Source: Bin80 sp965116685 | GTDB taxonomy: Bacteria; Bacteroidota; Rhodothermia; Rhodothermales; Bin80 | NCBI GenBank assembly: GCA_965116685.1 | Contig: OZ220707.1 | Span: 248,001 to 312,000 of the forward strand | Direction: 5' to 3' | DNA: 64,000 nucleotides | Part shown: piece after piece, positions 17,101 through 25,867 of the stretch | How positions within the stretch are numbered: the first letter of the stretch is position 1 | Layout: each line of letters begins with the position of its first letter | Notes under the pieces: generated by a model | Databases searched by the model: none | Told to the model about the DNA's origin: nothing | The model's input: the letters and a program-made list of their open reading frames with translations, nothing else | Program-made: the position numbers and the translations under genes

Positions 17101-20100
17101 TGTACAGAGGGGGTGCCCGCAACCGTGCCCGGCGGCATACTTATGCCGAGAGCGACCGTAAAGACCTCATCGGACTCGTCGAGATCATCCTCCTTCACCG
17201 AAATTGATGCAGACCCCGAACGCTGTCCCGCTGCCACCTCCACATGCGAAGGACAGGTATACTCGTCAGATCCTGCGTCCATGGAGGTGCAGACAATGGG
17301 AATCCTCACCTTGTCGGATTGCGCCGCAGAGAGTTCCACTGTTAACGGTGCACTGCGACCCTCCTCAACCTCCGCCGGAGAAACCAAAAGCGTAACCATG
17401 GCCGGCGTTGTGTCCAGAATCGTCACCACCACCGAAAGCGGCGACCCCGGTTCCACCTCTGGAGGAACGGCATCAAAAGCCACGCTGAACTGTTCATTGT
17501 CCGTGTCCTCGTCCACGAGCGTCTCCAGTTTAACCTCCCCAGAAGGCGCTCCCGCTGAAATACGTACCTGGGAAGGACACTGGTAATCCCCGCCCTCCGC
17601 CGTGAGCGGGCTGCAGGCAAGCGGAATCGTAACATCCTTTGCCAAGACCCCGCCACTCAGCACGGCCCTCACCTGCGTGGAATTTCCTTCATTCACAGGG
17701 TTGGGATGCACCTCCAGAGTGATCTCAACAGGCGGAGGATCATCATTGTCGATGATCGTGATCGGTTGAACGCTCGGGCTCCCCTCCACCATGCCGGAAG
17801 GCAATCGCCCCAGAGACACCACAAACTCCTCATCCGGCTCCGCAAGATCATCCTCCTCAATGAAAATGCTTCCCACCCCGGAAAACTCGCCCGCCGGAAT
17901 GGTCACGATTGCCGGACACCGATAATCATCGGGCTCTGTGGTGCGGTCGTCACAATCCAGTGGGATCTGCACATCTTTCAGAAAACTGGTGGACGCCTCC
18001 ACGGTCACGTCAACGGATTCCCCCTCATTCACGGTTGAGCGCGCTGCGACGAGACGCACGGTCGGAATGGGGGGACGACCGCCGTCCAAAACCGTTACCC
18101 GTACCGTCGCTGAGACCCCATCATACCCGCCCCCGCGGGCCGTTAACCTGATGGATTCAGACTCATTGTCGGTGTCGGTATCCTTTGCTGCGGATACCGT
18201 CACCATCTGGGCAGTGCGATAATTTGCAGTCGTAAATGTCAACGTGGATTGATCCCGCGTTAGATCCGGGTTCGTGAATGTGGGAACCGTCACCGTGACA
18301 CTGCCCTTCGGCGCAGCAGACAGCGCCACCGTAAAGTCTTGGGAACTCCCCTCATTCATCTGCACGGTTGGCGGGTTCACCACCAGACTCGCCCCGCCCA
18401 CATCGTTATCCTCTACACTGACCCGAACATCTTTTTTTACGCCATCATATCCTCCACCTTTAGCCGTCAGAGTAATGGATTCAGACTCATTGGCGGTGTC
18501 TGCATCTTCCGCCGCGGATACCGTCACCGTCTGGGGCTGGCTGTAGTTTGCAATCGTAAACGTTAAGGTTGATTGATCCCGCGTTAGATCCGGGTTCGTG
18601 AATGTGGGAACCGTCACCGTGACACTGCCCTTCGGCGTAGCAGACAGCGCCACCATAAAGTCCTGGGAACTCCCCTCATTCATCTGCACGGTTGGCGGGT
18701 TCACCACCAGACTCGCCCCGCCCACATCGTTATCCTCTACACTGACCAGGACATCTTTTTTTACGCCATCATATCCTCCACCTTTAGCCGTCAGAGTAAT
18801 GGATTCAGACTCATTAGCGGTGTCTGCATCCTCCGCCGCGGATACCGTCACCGTCTGGGGCTCGCTGTAGTTTGCAATCGTAAACGTTAAGGTTGATTGA
18901 TCCCGCGTTAGATCCGGGTTCGTGAATCCGGGAACCGTCACCGTGACCTCCCCCTTCGGCGCAGCAGACAGCGCCACCGTAAAGTCTTGGGAACTCCCCT
19001 CATTCATCTGCACGGTTGGCGGGTTCACCACCAGACCCGCCCCGGCTACATCGTTATCCTCTACACTGACCAGGACATCTTTTTTTACGCCATCATATCC
19101 TCCACCTTTAGCCGTCAGAGTAATGGATTCAGACTCATTGGCGGTGTCTGCATCCTCCGCCGCGGATACCGTCACCGTCTGGGCAGTGCGGTAGTTTGTC
19201 GTCGTAAACGTTAGAGTTGGTTGATCCCGACTCAGGTCCGGGTTCGTGAATGCAGGAACCGTCACCGTGACCTCCCCCTTTGGCGCAGCAGATAACGCCA
19301 CCGCAAAGCCTTCAGAACTCCCCTCATTCATCTGTACCGTTGGGGGACTCACCACCAGACCCGCCCCGGCTACATCGTTGTCCTCCACATGGACCGAGAC
19401 CTCTTTTTCTATCCCACCATACCCACCTCCACTGGCCGTTAACGGGATGGATTCAGACTCATCAACTGCATTGTCATCATGAGCAACCGTCACCGTGACC
19501 GTCTGCTTATGTTCCTCATTATAGGTCGAGGGCGTAAAGGTCAGCATTGATTGGCTGGGATCATTAAGTACCAGATCTGGATTCTGGAAATCTGGAATGG
19601 TTATCCTCACATTCGATGAAGGCTTCGCCGATAGCCATACGGTAAAGATCCCCGATGTCCCTTCCTTAATCGTGACCGCCGGGGGATCTATCATAATATT
19701 CGCCACATAATTGTCCCTCACTGCGATCGTTACCTCTTCCTTAACCCCATCATACTCACCACCTTTGGCCATCAGAGCAATGGTTTCAGACTCATCGTCT
19801 GATGTCGGATCCTTCGCGGCCCACACGATCACCGGCTGGAACTTGTCGTAGTTTGAAGGTGTAAACGTCAGGGTTGATGGTCTGCGTCCCAGATCCTGAT
19901 TCTCAAACTCAGGAATACTCACGGTTACATTCTCCGAGGGTTTTGTCAACAACTTCACTGAAAAACCACGGCTCTGCCCCTCTGTTATTCTGAGGGTTTT
20001 GGGAGTGATCGCTATTCTAGGATCGTTATCCTTCACATGGACCATTAAACTGCCCGTTACGTGATCATACCCACTATTGATACTACCGGCATCGCCGTGG

Positions 20101-22067
20101 GTGTACATGTGGATTAACTCGATCTCATCCTCTCCGTCAGGATCCTTTGCAGCCGAAACCGTTACAGTTTGGGGAGTATCGTAGTTGTCAGGCGTAAATT
20201 TTAGTTTTGTTTTACCAAGGCTCAGATCCGGGTTCTTGAATTCAGGAATGCCCACGTTTACCGCTCCCCATGGCTTACTTAATAAATTGATTTCAAACGT
20301 TTCTTTTTCTCCTTCTTGCAGGTTAAGCGTATCAGGTTCAATCACAAGCCCCGGAGTATCGTTGTCAATAACATATGCGCATGCGTGCGCATATAGACCA
20401 TCCCCATGCACCCCACCTAGTGATCTGACATCTATGTACCTAGTTAGGCGAAAACGAGTACTTAATGGAACTCGCTTATCGTCAATCGCTGTTATTTTCA
20501 CTCTCAGTGTATCTGACCAATTGTCTTTCTTAAACGTTATGCTGGATGGATCCATGCGAAAATATCGAACAGCAAAGGGCCCGGTGGTTCTTTCTGCAAT
20601 CTCCAAGGTCACATCACTCGCAAGCGAGCCCGACCCCGAAAGCCAAATTTTAAGAGTTTTCGGATCTCCGCCCTCGTGAATCTCCATATGGGTAGATGGC
20701 GGTGGATCGACCATAAGCCTCAGTCCATTTCTATCTTCAAAATGCGGCGGGGGGAAAGGCAGGCGTCCATTTTCATCTATCTTATTATCCATGTGCCCTG
20801 CTGAGATCCCAAAAGAGGCATACGGCCAATCATTACCATAAACTTGGCTACTATAAAATCTCCGATTCCGCAAGGTTAACCCGAAGACTCTATCCCACGG
20901 TAATTCATCCAATTCTACACCCTGAGCTTCGCCCCGTCTTACTTGTACATTACCTCTCGAGAAATCAGGGCGATTCCCTATCACCCCTAAAATGAAATCT
21001 TCACCAGGATGCTCACCCACGGTGATTCTCCGCTGATACGGAGGTTGATCCTGAATTCTCAACCCGAGCGAATACTTGAAGCCATCGTATCCTCCTGCCG
21101 GTGTAGTAAAGACCAGACTCGCCTGATCATCAATGGGATCCCCGCCCATTTTTGTAGACCATCTCATCGGCTGTATTTTTGGCAAGTCACTTGCAGGGAA
21201 TATAGATGTTGGTTGGTGTGGGGCAACGTCTGCTCCTTCATGGCTGATCAGCGTAGAGGGCGCATTCCCCATGGACGATAGCAAAACCTCTTCCTGACGT
21301 CGAACCGATGAACCGATACCTAAACCATCATGGATGGATTGAGACGTGAGCATCCAGGTGATTTTGTCATCCTTGATCTCCATTGCTACCTGTTTTGAAT
21401 CCGCATCCCCGCCTGAATTCGAAAACGTTAGGTGCACGATGTCATCCTCATCTTGCTCTACAGCCGGGGCAACTGTCTGTACAGTATTCCAATCGCGAAC
21501 CGGGAATGTCAAGGCATTGGAATCTATGCCTTGATCCCCCTGAATGGCCATCGTTACATCGCGCAACGACCGCCCATCAAGGGAGGCATGGAGTAGGTTT
21601 GAATTCCTCTCCAGGATCGGAACCGAACTTGATCCGCTATTGGTCACCCCTCGCCAAGCCCTGTCCATAACAGATCTATGCGCAGTTACTTTCTGGCCCT
21701 GCTCTGCATCACTTGCATCCGACGTCCCGATAGGGCCAATCAACACATGAATAGACCGATCGGTAGTCCGAAACAGATCAACCCCACATACATCCACCGT
21801 ACATGATGGTTGATCCAACTCATTAAATCCATCAGAAAATGAAGCAGCATATCCTGAAATGCCATGCCAACTTTCCTCAGGATTTCCGATTCCCAGATTG
21901 GATGAGAAAACAGTATCCATCCCAATGCTGACCTGCATTGGTTGTGCCTGTGTACTGGCGACAGAATAAAAAGAAAAGAGAAAGAATACACAAGCCCCTG
22001 CTCCTATTTTATTGAAGCAAGCCCTAACACAGTCGCGCCTATGTTCAAATAATAAAAAGCCCAGCAT
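14196..22067 (-). CDS. Giant Calx-beta-like repeat surface protein with C-terminal autotransporter-like barrel
   Basis: 2,623 residues. A basic N-terminus and hydrophobic stretch ending in VASTQAQ look like a signal peptide. Residues about 50-570 are low-similarity beta-rich sequence. From about 575 to 1,325 there are seven repeats of about 108 residues with EGSS..F.V.LS, TNPDL, LTFT..NY and NESESITLTA.GGGYDGV motifs; Calx-beta-like domains follow to about 2,200 (DNDS, SDYTA, EDYHA). Residues about 2,240-2,623 look like an outer-membrane barrel: glycine- and aromatic-rich alternating strands (GVFGVWGNGAFTRF, VGTDYRWNGGWRVGV) ending in an aromatic terminal residue (QGSLRY). A surface adhesin secreted type-V fashion is the likeliest reading; the passenger would be N-terminal. 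Cation binding is inferred from the Calx-beta resemblance. Confidence 0.8.
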   Translation of the reverse strand: MLGFLLFEHRRDCVRACFNKIGAGACVFFLFSFYSVASTQAQPMQVSIGMDTVFSSNLGIGNPEESWHGISGYAASFSDGFNELDQPSCTVDVCGVDLFRTTDRSIHVLIGPIGTSDASDAEQGQKVTAHRSVMDRAWRGVTNSGSSSVPILERNSNLLHASLDGRSLRDVTMAIQGDQGIDSNALTFPVRDWNTVQTVAPAVEQDEDDIVHLTFSNSGGDADSKQVAMEIKDDKITWMLTSQSIHDGLGIGSSVRRQEEVLLSSMGNAPSTLISHEGADVAPHQPTSIFPASDLPKIQPMRWSTKMGGDPIDDQASLVFTTPAGGYDGFKYSLGLRIQDQPPYQRRITVGEHPGEDFILGVIGNRPDFSRGNVQVRRGEAQGVELDELPWDRVFGLTLRNRRFYSSQVYGNDWPYASFGISAGHMDNKIDENGRLPFPPPHFEDRNGLRLMVDPPPSTHMEIHEGGDPKTLKIWLSGSGSLASDVTLEIAERTTGPFAVRYFRMDPSSITFKKDNWSDTLRVKITAIDDKRVPLSTRFRLTRYIDVRSLGGVHGDGLYAHACAYVIDNDTPGLVIEPDTLNLQEGEKETFEINLLSKPWGAVNVGIPEFKNPDLSLGKTKLKFTPDNYDTPQTVTVSAAKDPDGEDEIELIHMYTHGDAGSINSGYDHVTGSLMVHVKDNDPRIAITPKTLRITEGQSRGFSVKLLTKPSENVTVSIPEFENQDLGRRPSTLTFTPSNYDKFQPVIVWAAKDPTSDDESETIALMAKGGEYDGVKEEVTIAVRDNYVANIMIDPPAVTIKEGTSGIFTVWLSAKPSSNVRITIPDFQNPDLVLNDPSQSMLTFTPSTYNEEHKQTVTVTVAHDDNAVDESESIPLTASGGGYGGIEKEVSVHVEDNDVAGAGLVVSPPTVQMNEGSSEGFAVALSAAPKGEVTVTVPAFTNPDLSRDQPTLTFTTTNYRTAQTVTVSAAEDADTANESESITLTAKGGGYDGVKKDVLVSVEDNDVAGAGLVVNPPTVQMNEGSSQDFTVALSAAPKGEVTVTVPGFTNPDLTRDQSTLTFTIANYSEPQTVTVSAAEDADTANESESITLTAKGGGYDGVKKDVLVSVEDNDVGGASLVVNPPTVQMNEGSSQDFMVALSATPKGSVTVTVPTFTNPDLTRDQSTLTFTIANYSQPQTVTVSAAEDADTANESESITLTAKGGGYDGVKKDVRVSVEDNDVGGASLVVNPPTVQMNEGSSQDFTVALSAAPKGSVTVTVPTFTNPDLTRDQSTLTFTTANYRTAQMVTVSAAKDTDTDNESESIRLTARGGGYDGVSATVRVTVLDGGRPPIPTVRLVAARSTVNEGESVDVTVEASTSFLKDVQIPLDCDDRTTEPDDYRCPAIVTIPAGEFSGVGSIFIEEDDLAEPDEEFVVSLGRLPSGMVEGSPSVQPITIIDNDDPPPVEITLEVHPNPVNEGNSTQVRAVLSGGVLAKDVTIPLACSPLTAEGGDYQCPSQVRISAGAPSGEVKLETLVDEDTDNEQFSVAFDAVPPEVEPGSPLSVVVTILDTTPAMVTLLVSPAEVEEGRSAPLTVELSAAQSDKVRIPIVCTSMDAGSDEYTCPSHVEVAAGQRSGSASISVKEDDLDESDEVFTVALGISMPPGTVAGTPSVQRVTILDNDAVGIELVPTSLNMVEGVPADYTVRLSSEPVASVMVQITELGGRLTWTPPELVFTSSDWNTPQSVTVEAEEDENTASETTTLTHLSTSVDPGYSGRMANLPVSVADSGTPNLVVSPSELSIPEGGSGAFTVLLVTEPSSPVTVRAPPFENPDLTRSGETLRFTSLNWREAQTVTVRSAEDADAEAEVPESLQLTATGGEYTGITGTVLVTVVEKDQKGIELRPSSLTLAEGGPAGTYTVQLRSAPTSAARITITGHPEDKVTLTPESLTITASNWNVPQTITVQAEDDADLDDAAFTLLHTAVGGGYDDQRARLPVRIQDKGEDALAISIYDARVNESEEVASLQVELNRASEEVVTVQYQAENRTAESGSDYTASRGIVIFDPGATRGVIEIEITDDEIPEATETLSVTLSKPRNATIARGTGRVTILDNDSRARIWVDDAVGFEDAGMVRFTVHLSQPDTESITVHYQTENGTAVAGEDYHAAKGTLRFAPGVVEEEIEVRLLDDGLDSEEEMFSVHLESFGKTHIEKGVAVATIQKTMSVNRAVLKAYMARFVRTSTIQIVDALQERLRSSTAGSSCSAGQRAALAQVWGTATDWDPSLGELLAGCRVSQEMHTGGGVFGVWGNGAFTRFNGRAEAALHVRGEVTTAMVGTDYRWNGGWRVGVLVSHSQGDGSFTANTDAGDVASGLTGLVPYVSIQGEDWGAWVAAGYGWGRAEVPELEGDLVSGFGAMGVQGALGSRGVLGLNYHGDVLVTGAEVEEYDMTAEVYRVRAGVEANARMSDGVRPYVEVNVRQDGGSAETGTGLELGGGVRVSYPGWRLKGEVRTQGLVMHTADGFTEWGMSGMVQVGGGSEGLMVAVRPSWGPRHGSVLHQQHLETTRTRANLHRTELELAYGMPFNAGVMRPVMGMTQLATGRMYRVGAELRPWDQASISLSGLAQSHANSQTQIGVNVQGSLRY
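18117..19413 (-). repeat. Tandem 324-bp units inside the giant surface-protein gene
   Basis: Successive units repeat at exactly 324 bp (108 codons). The landmark gccatcatatcctcc occurs at 18441, 18765 and 19089, and the units between about 18240 and 19200 are nearly identical at DNA level. Units outside that range (18117, 19413) are recognisable but diverged. The pattern points to recent duplication or gene conversion and gives the gene the means to vary in length. Confidence 0.88.
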
Positions 22068-22416
22068 TTCGGTCTCGTTCTCACTAAATTCACCGGAGGG
22101 CCTGAAATTGAAAAGCTGTTATTTCATCAGTTCCGAACGAAAACAAATTAATTCATTTTTCATAGAATAACACGGGGCATCCTTTTTTTTCTGAGAGTGG
22201 ACGATTTAAAGCAAATTCATATGCTCCCCTGGGTTATTTGATCTTCCCAAATACTATTGTTGCTCGGAGCGGTTAGGTACTCCACTTCAAAAGTTCTTGA
22301 AGCCTTCTGGCATCTTATTATTCGGTTGAAAGGCTAGCCTGAATTCCCAAACCGGAATAGATCATGACACTGTGTGCTCCCGAAGTTGTCATATTCGAGG
22401 TCTTTTCCCACTATTA
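22068..22416. other. 349-bp gap upstream of the giant surface-protein gene
   Basis: It should contain the promoter of the minus-strand gene ending at 14196. It is AT-rich near the start codon (22100-22200) with poly-T tracts. I see no gene, RNA or clear promoter consensus in it. Confidence 0.4.
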
Positions 22417-22481
22417 GGGATGCGTCAAATTTAGTAGAACCTTACAACTCCTCCTTACCCCCACTAAATTTGGGGCATCCC
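22417..22481. mobile_element. 65-bp internally deleted IS remnant with terminal inverted repeats
   Basis: gggatgcgtcaaatttagt (22417-22435) and actaaatttggggcatccc (22463-22481) are nearly perfect inverted repeats of 19 bases around a short spacer. The spacer plus right repeat is nearly the same as 42943-42990, the tail of an IS256-type transposase remnant. This therefore looks like the left end of such an IS joined directly to its right end. No target duplication is evident. Confidence 0.6.
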
Positions 22482-22528
22482 CAATGTTTGTAGTTCGGTG
22501 ATCTTAATGATCATTAGGATATTGCAAT

Positions 22529-22671
22529 ATGACTGACCTCGCCAGCCACTTCCTCAAACCCAAAACAAAACCCACAAACACTACGAAGTCCTGCACGCCG
22601 CTTTCGTCGAACAACTGCCCATGAGAACCATTGCCGAACGCTTCGGATATTCCTACTCCAAACCCACTTAA
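22529..22671 (+). pseudogene. Transposase N-terminal fragment, frameshifted
   Basis: ATG 22529 starts MTDLASHFLKPKTK. After a one-base slip near 22575 the frame continues HKHYEVLHAAFVEQLPMRTI and AERFGYSYSKPT, stopping at TAA 22669. A tyrosine-rich KHYEVL..AFVE segment followed by an IAERFGYS helix is typical of the N-terminal DNA-binding part of IS transposases. The rest of the transposase is gone, and the next codons read directly into the Sel1 protein in the same frame. Confidence 0.55.
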
Positions 22672-23145
22672 AAAGGGGAAGAGCCATATTCTTTAGGTGA
22701 CATGTACTATTATGGTGCTGGCGTGCTGGAGGATAACCAAGAAGCCCTCAAATGGTATAGCCTTGCTGCCGAGCAGGGACTCGCCGAAGCACAATATTCT
22801 TTAGGTAACATGTACAATTATGGCTCTGGCGTACTGGAGGATGACCAAGAAGCCATCAGATGGTATATCCTTGCTGCCGAGCAGGGACTCGCCGAGGCCC
22901 AATATCGTTTAGGCGGCATGTACAATTATGGTAAGGGAGTGATAGAAGACAACCAAGAAGCCGTCAATTGGTATTACCTTGCTGCCGAACAGGGATACGC
23001 CCCCGCACAATTTAGTCTGGGCATCATGTACTATTTAGGGGCGGGCGTGTCACCGAACTGGCTAGAAGCCATCAAATGGTTTCGGCTTGCTGCTGAACAA
23101 GGACTTACCGAAGCACAAAAACAACTTGAAGAGCTTATGAATTGA
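22672..23145 (+). pseudogene. Sel1-repeat protein, 5' end missing
   Basis: Four Sel1-like repeats of 36 residues (YSLGNMYNYGSGVLEDDQEA, WYILAAEQGLAEAQ) fill the frame from 22687 to the stop at 23143-23145; the 108-bp units are also similar at DNA level. Sel1 repeats are helical protein-interaction modules. The frame is open upstream of the first Met (22702), where the residues still match a Sel1 repeat (YSLGD), so the true start and any signal peptide have been lost at the junction with the transposase fragment. The coding potential remains, so a short product starting at 22702 is possible. Confidence 0.7.
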
Positions 23146-23514
23146 AATACGGAACCTTCATCATCCCCATCCTCGTTAAAGATGTAAATCACAATGTTAA
23201 CTCAGGGATCTATACTGAAAAACCTATGAAATTCCCGCTGTGATTGGATGCGGAAGATTTGAGGAAATCCACAATGGAGACCATCGAAAGTCATGATTGA
23301 GGTTGCTCGGGAATACTTTCCCTGCTAAATTGTGTGCTCGACATCGTGGAAACGGTCAGCCCCGCAGACATGAATTTCACCTTCCTTTGAGGAGAACCTA
23401 GAGCGATTTCTGAAAGAAGCAAAACCGTTGAAAATTTTCGAGATGATCCCAATATCGTGACCTGCAGAGATGGATTCCGTACTATTTTATTTTTCCTCAC
23501 TTAAATTGATTTGA
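23146..23514. other. Gap between the Sel1 and ankyrin genes
   Basis: No convincing gene. Just before the ankyrin frame, ATG 23470 starts a hydrophobic 14-codon stretch (MDSVLFYFSSLKLI) that ends at TGA 23512 in the same frame as the ankyrin protein. It might be the remnant of the missing N-terminus. Confidence 0.35.
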
Positions 23515-24939
23515 ACCATATACAAAGAAAACCTAGCCAACGCTCAGTCAAGTGATCCTGGGAACGAATTTGTTACTCCCAAACTCACTCTTAAACAAGC
23601 TTTGCAAGAAGCGGAGAGATTTGGGTGGAGCCTGCTCCATTTATCTGCCGGGTTTGGTGAAATACCAGGGGCTGTTCAGTCTATGATTGACCAGGATACT
23701 GATGTGAACCTAAAGGACCGTAATCGTAGGACTCCGCTTCACCTTGCGGCAGCGACTGGTAAGAGTCCAGAAATTGTAAAGATTCTGCTAAATGAAGGGG
23801 CTGATGTGAATGCATTGGAACAAGACTTTGAAACTCCACTCCATCTTGCTGCTGGATTCAGTGAGAATCCAGAGATTATAGAGATATTACTTGATGCGGG
23901 TGCGGACATAAATGCCGTAAGACTACTTGGGCAAACTCCTCTTCATTCGGCTGCTACGGGCGCTGTAACCCCTGAAATTATACATATATTGCTTAAAGCA
24001 GGTGCATATGTGGATGAGCAGGACCTTGAAGGTGGAACCCCACTTCACTGGGCCGCGGGATTCAATTCCTCACCCGAGATGGTGGAGGTTTTGATCCGTG
24101 CAGGTGCCACTTTGAATGCACGATCAATAGATGGAAGGACTCCGCTTCATGCGGCGGCAGGGTTGAATAATCTCCCCCAGATGACAAAAATCTTGATTGA
24201 TGCGGGAGCTTGCATTCATGCAAAGACTCACTATGGGGATACCCCACTTCACTGGGCATGTGAGGAGAGTGGTTCAGGTTTAGTAGAAATCATAAAGATT
24301 CTACTGGATTCTGGTGCGGATATAGGCGCGACGAATGAAGATATCGAAACTCCACTCCATCGCGCTGCCAGAGCGTGTGAGATTCCTGAGGTGATTCGGT
24401 TATTGATTGATGCGGGAGCAGAGGTAGACGCTTTAAATGATGAAGGCGAAACTCCACTTCAATGTGCTACTACGAATGAGAATCCTGAAATTGCAACTAT
24501 GTTGATTAATGCAGGTGCGGATGTATTTGCGATAGACCACGAAGGCAATACAGTACTTTATAACGCTATACTACTATCCGATGACAATTCCGATATTATA
24601 CAGATCCTGATTGATGCGGGAGCAGATATAACTGAAGTGGACGAACGAGGTCAAACTTTGCTCCACTTAGCATTAGCAACAGGGTCGAATTTAGAGGTCA
24701 TAAAACTTCTGGTTGATACTGGTTTAGATGTGAACGCAAGGGATAGAGATAACATCACTCCGCTTCATGAAGCAGCAGAAGCTGCTGAAGATCCTGGAAT
24801 TTTACAATTTTTGATTGATGCCGGTGCGGATGAAAATGCTAGGGATACCGAAGGGAAGACTCCCTTTGATTATATTATAGGTAACAGTGAACTGAAAGGT
24901 ACATCCGTTTACTGGCGATTGAAAAGACGACATTCGTGA
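23515..24939 (+). CDS. Ankyrin-repeat protein with unclear start
   Basis: About twelve ankyrin repeats of 33-36 residues (TPLHLAA..GKSPEIVKILL, GADVNALE) fill nearly the whole protein. The frame is open from 23515, just after an in-frame TGA, and the codons before the first repeat (NLANAQSSDPGNEF) look genuine, but they contain no ATG. The first usable start is TTG at 23602, inside an acidic helix. Either the start has been lost, translation begins at a rare codon, or the TGA at 23512 is a nonsense mutation. Ankyrin arrays bind proteins; partner and location are unknown since no signal peptide is in frame. A pseudogene is possible. Confidence 0.7.
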   Translation, partial: TIYKENLANAQSSDPGNEFVTPKLTLKQALQEAERFGWSLLHLSAGFGEIPGAVQSMIDQDTDVNLKDRNRRTPLHLAAATGKSPEIVKILLNEGADVNALEQDFETPLHLAAGFSENPEIIEILLDAGADINAVRLLGQTPLHSAATGAVTPEIIHILLKAGAYVDEQDLEGGTPLHWAAGFNSSPEMVEVLIRAGATLNARSIDGRTPLHAAAGLNNLPQMTKILIDAGACIHAKTHYGDTPLHWACEESGSGLVEIIKILLDSGADIGATNEDIETPLHRAARACEIPEVIRLLIDAGAEVDALNDEGETPLQCATTNENPEIATMLINAGADVFAIDHEGNTVLYNAILLSDDNSDIIQILIDAGADITEVDERGQTLLHLALATGSNLEVIKLLVDTGLDVNARDRDNITPLHEAAEAAEDPGILQFLIDAGADENARDTEGKTPFDYIIGNSELKGTSVYWRLKRRHS

Positions 24940-24988
24940 CATGAAACCATCATGAATGTAGCGAACACGAACGGTCCATCCGATAGAT

Positions 24989-25867
24989 TTACATTTCCAG
25001 TCGCAGTAACCGGGTAGGAGTCAGAAGAAGAATGGAATCCAGCAGCGGTGCTGCTGCAATCAGTGAATCACCAAGCGGAATGACCATCTGACGGGACAGA
25101 ATGCCCTGATGGCTGTAAATCCAAATGGACTGGGGGAAAATGATCCATAACCCTTCCCGCGTAACCGTAATACTGTTCAGGTCTGATCCAGCGTTTAAGT
25201 CGAGTAGATGCCCCCCGAAATAATCATACACCTTGACCAGACCAAGAGCGCGATCAGCAACATAGAGCAATGATGCATCGGTTGCAAGACTGATCGGCTC
25301 AACCAGTTGCCGCGCGCCAGAACCAAACTCCCCAATCACACGCTCCAGGCGTCGACTCGCATCCCATTTTAGAACGCGCTGGGAGGATGCGTCAATGGCG
25401 AACAGTTCTCCCGCGACTCCCGTCGCAACAGCAATGGGCTGGCCCAGTGCCGTCGAAAATCCATCCCGTAGATCAAGCCGGGGCGAATGCCCCAAATCAT
25501 GGTCCGTATTTCTTGGAACCCGGATCGTCTCCAAATGCAACAGCTCTTTGGAAAATCGGAGAAGATTGCCGTTCTCTGCATCCGCAAGAACCCAGATCAG
25601 TCCATTCCCTGGATCCACATCCGAAAGTACACCGAACGCTCCGATATTCGTACCGCCCAGGCGTGTCTTGATGTTTCCCAGATGGTCCAACTGTAGTAAT
25701 TCTGAAGATGTAACCACATAAATCAAGCCCTCTGGATCAATGGCAAGGCGTTGGGCTTCCGGGACCTGCGCGATCACCTCGAATCCGATTTGAAGCGTAT
25801 CCTGCGCTCCCGCAATCCTTGCAATGGCCGTCAGCAGTATCAGTACACTTGCCAGGAGTCCCTTCAT
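24989..25867 (-). CDS. Secreted NHL-like beta-propeller protein
   Basis: 292 residues with a Sec signal peptide (MKGLLASVLILLTAIARIAGA) and a series of short strands of the form LAIDPEGLIYVV, ISLATDASLLYVADRAL, ITVTREGLWII, the pattern of a six-bladed NHL/SMP-type propeller. No enzyme residues are evident. The ATG overlaps the purD stop as ATGA, so it is translationally coupled to purD although its function is likely extracytoplasmic. Family assignment is structural only. Confidence 0.7.
   Translation of the reverse strand: MKGLLASVLILLTAIARIAGAQDTLQIGFEVIAQVPEAQRLAIDPEGLIYVVTSSELLQLDHLGNIKTRLGGTNIGAFGVLSDVDPGNGLIWVLADAENGNLLRFSKELLHLETIRVPRNTDHDLGHSPRLDLRDGFSTALGQPIAVATGVAGELFAIDASSQRVLKWDASRRLERVIGEFGSGARQLVEPISLATDASLLYVADRALGLVKVYDYFGGHLLDLNAGSDLNSITVTREGLWIIFPQSIWIYSHQGILSRQMVIPLGDSLIAAAPLLDSILLLTPTRLLRLEM

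Noticed and set aside
18117..19413. CRISPR array suggested by regular spacing
   Set aside because: The 324-bp periodic units are in-frame protein repeats (108 codons) with no short repeat-spacer alternation and no cas genes.
23512..23514. Selenocysteine or programmed recoding at TGA before the ankyrin gene
   Set aside because: No SECIS-like hairpin was seen directly after the TGA and no cysteine-type active site is expected in an ankyrin protein; mutation is simpler.
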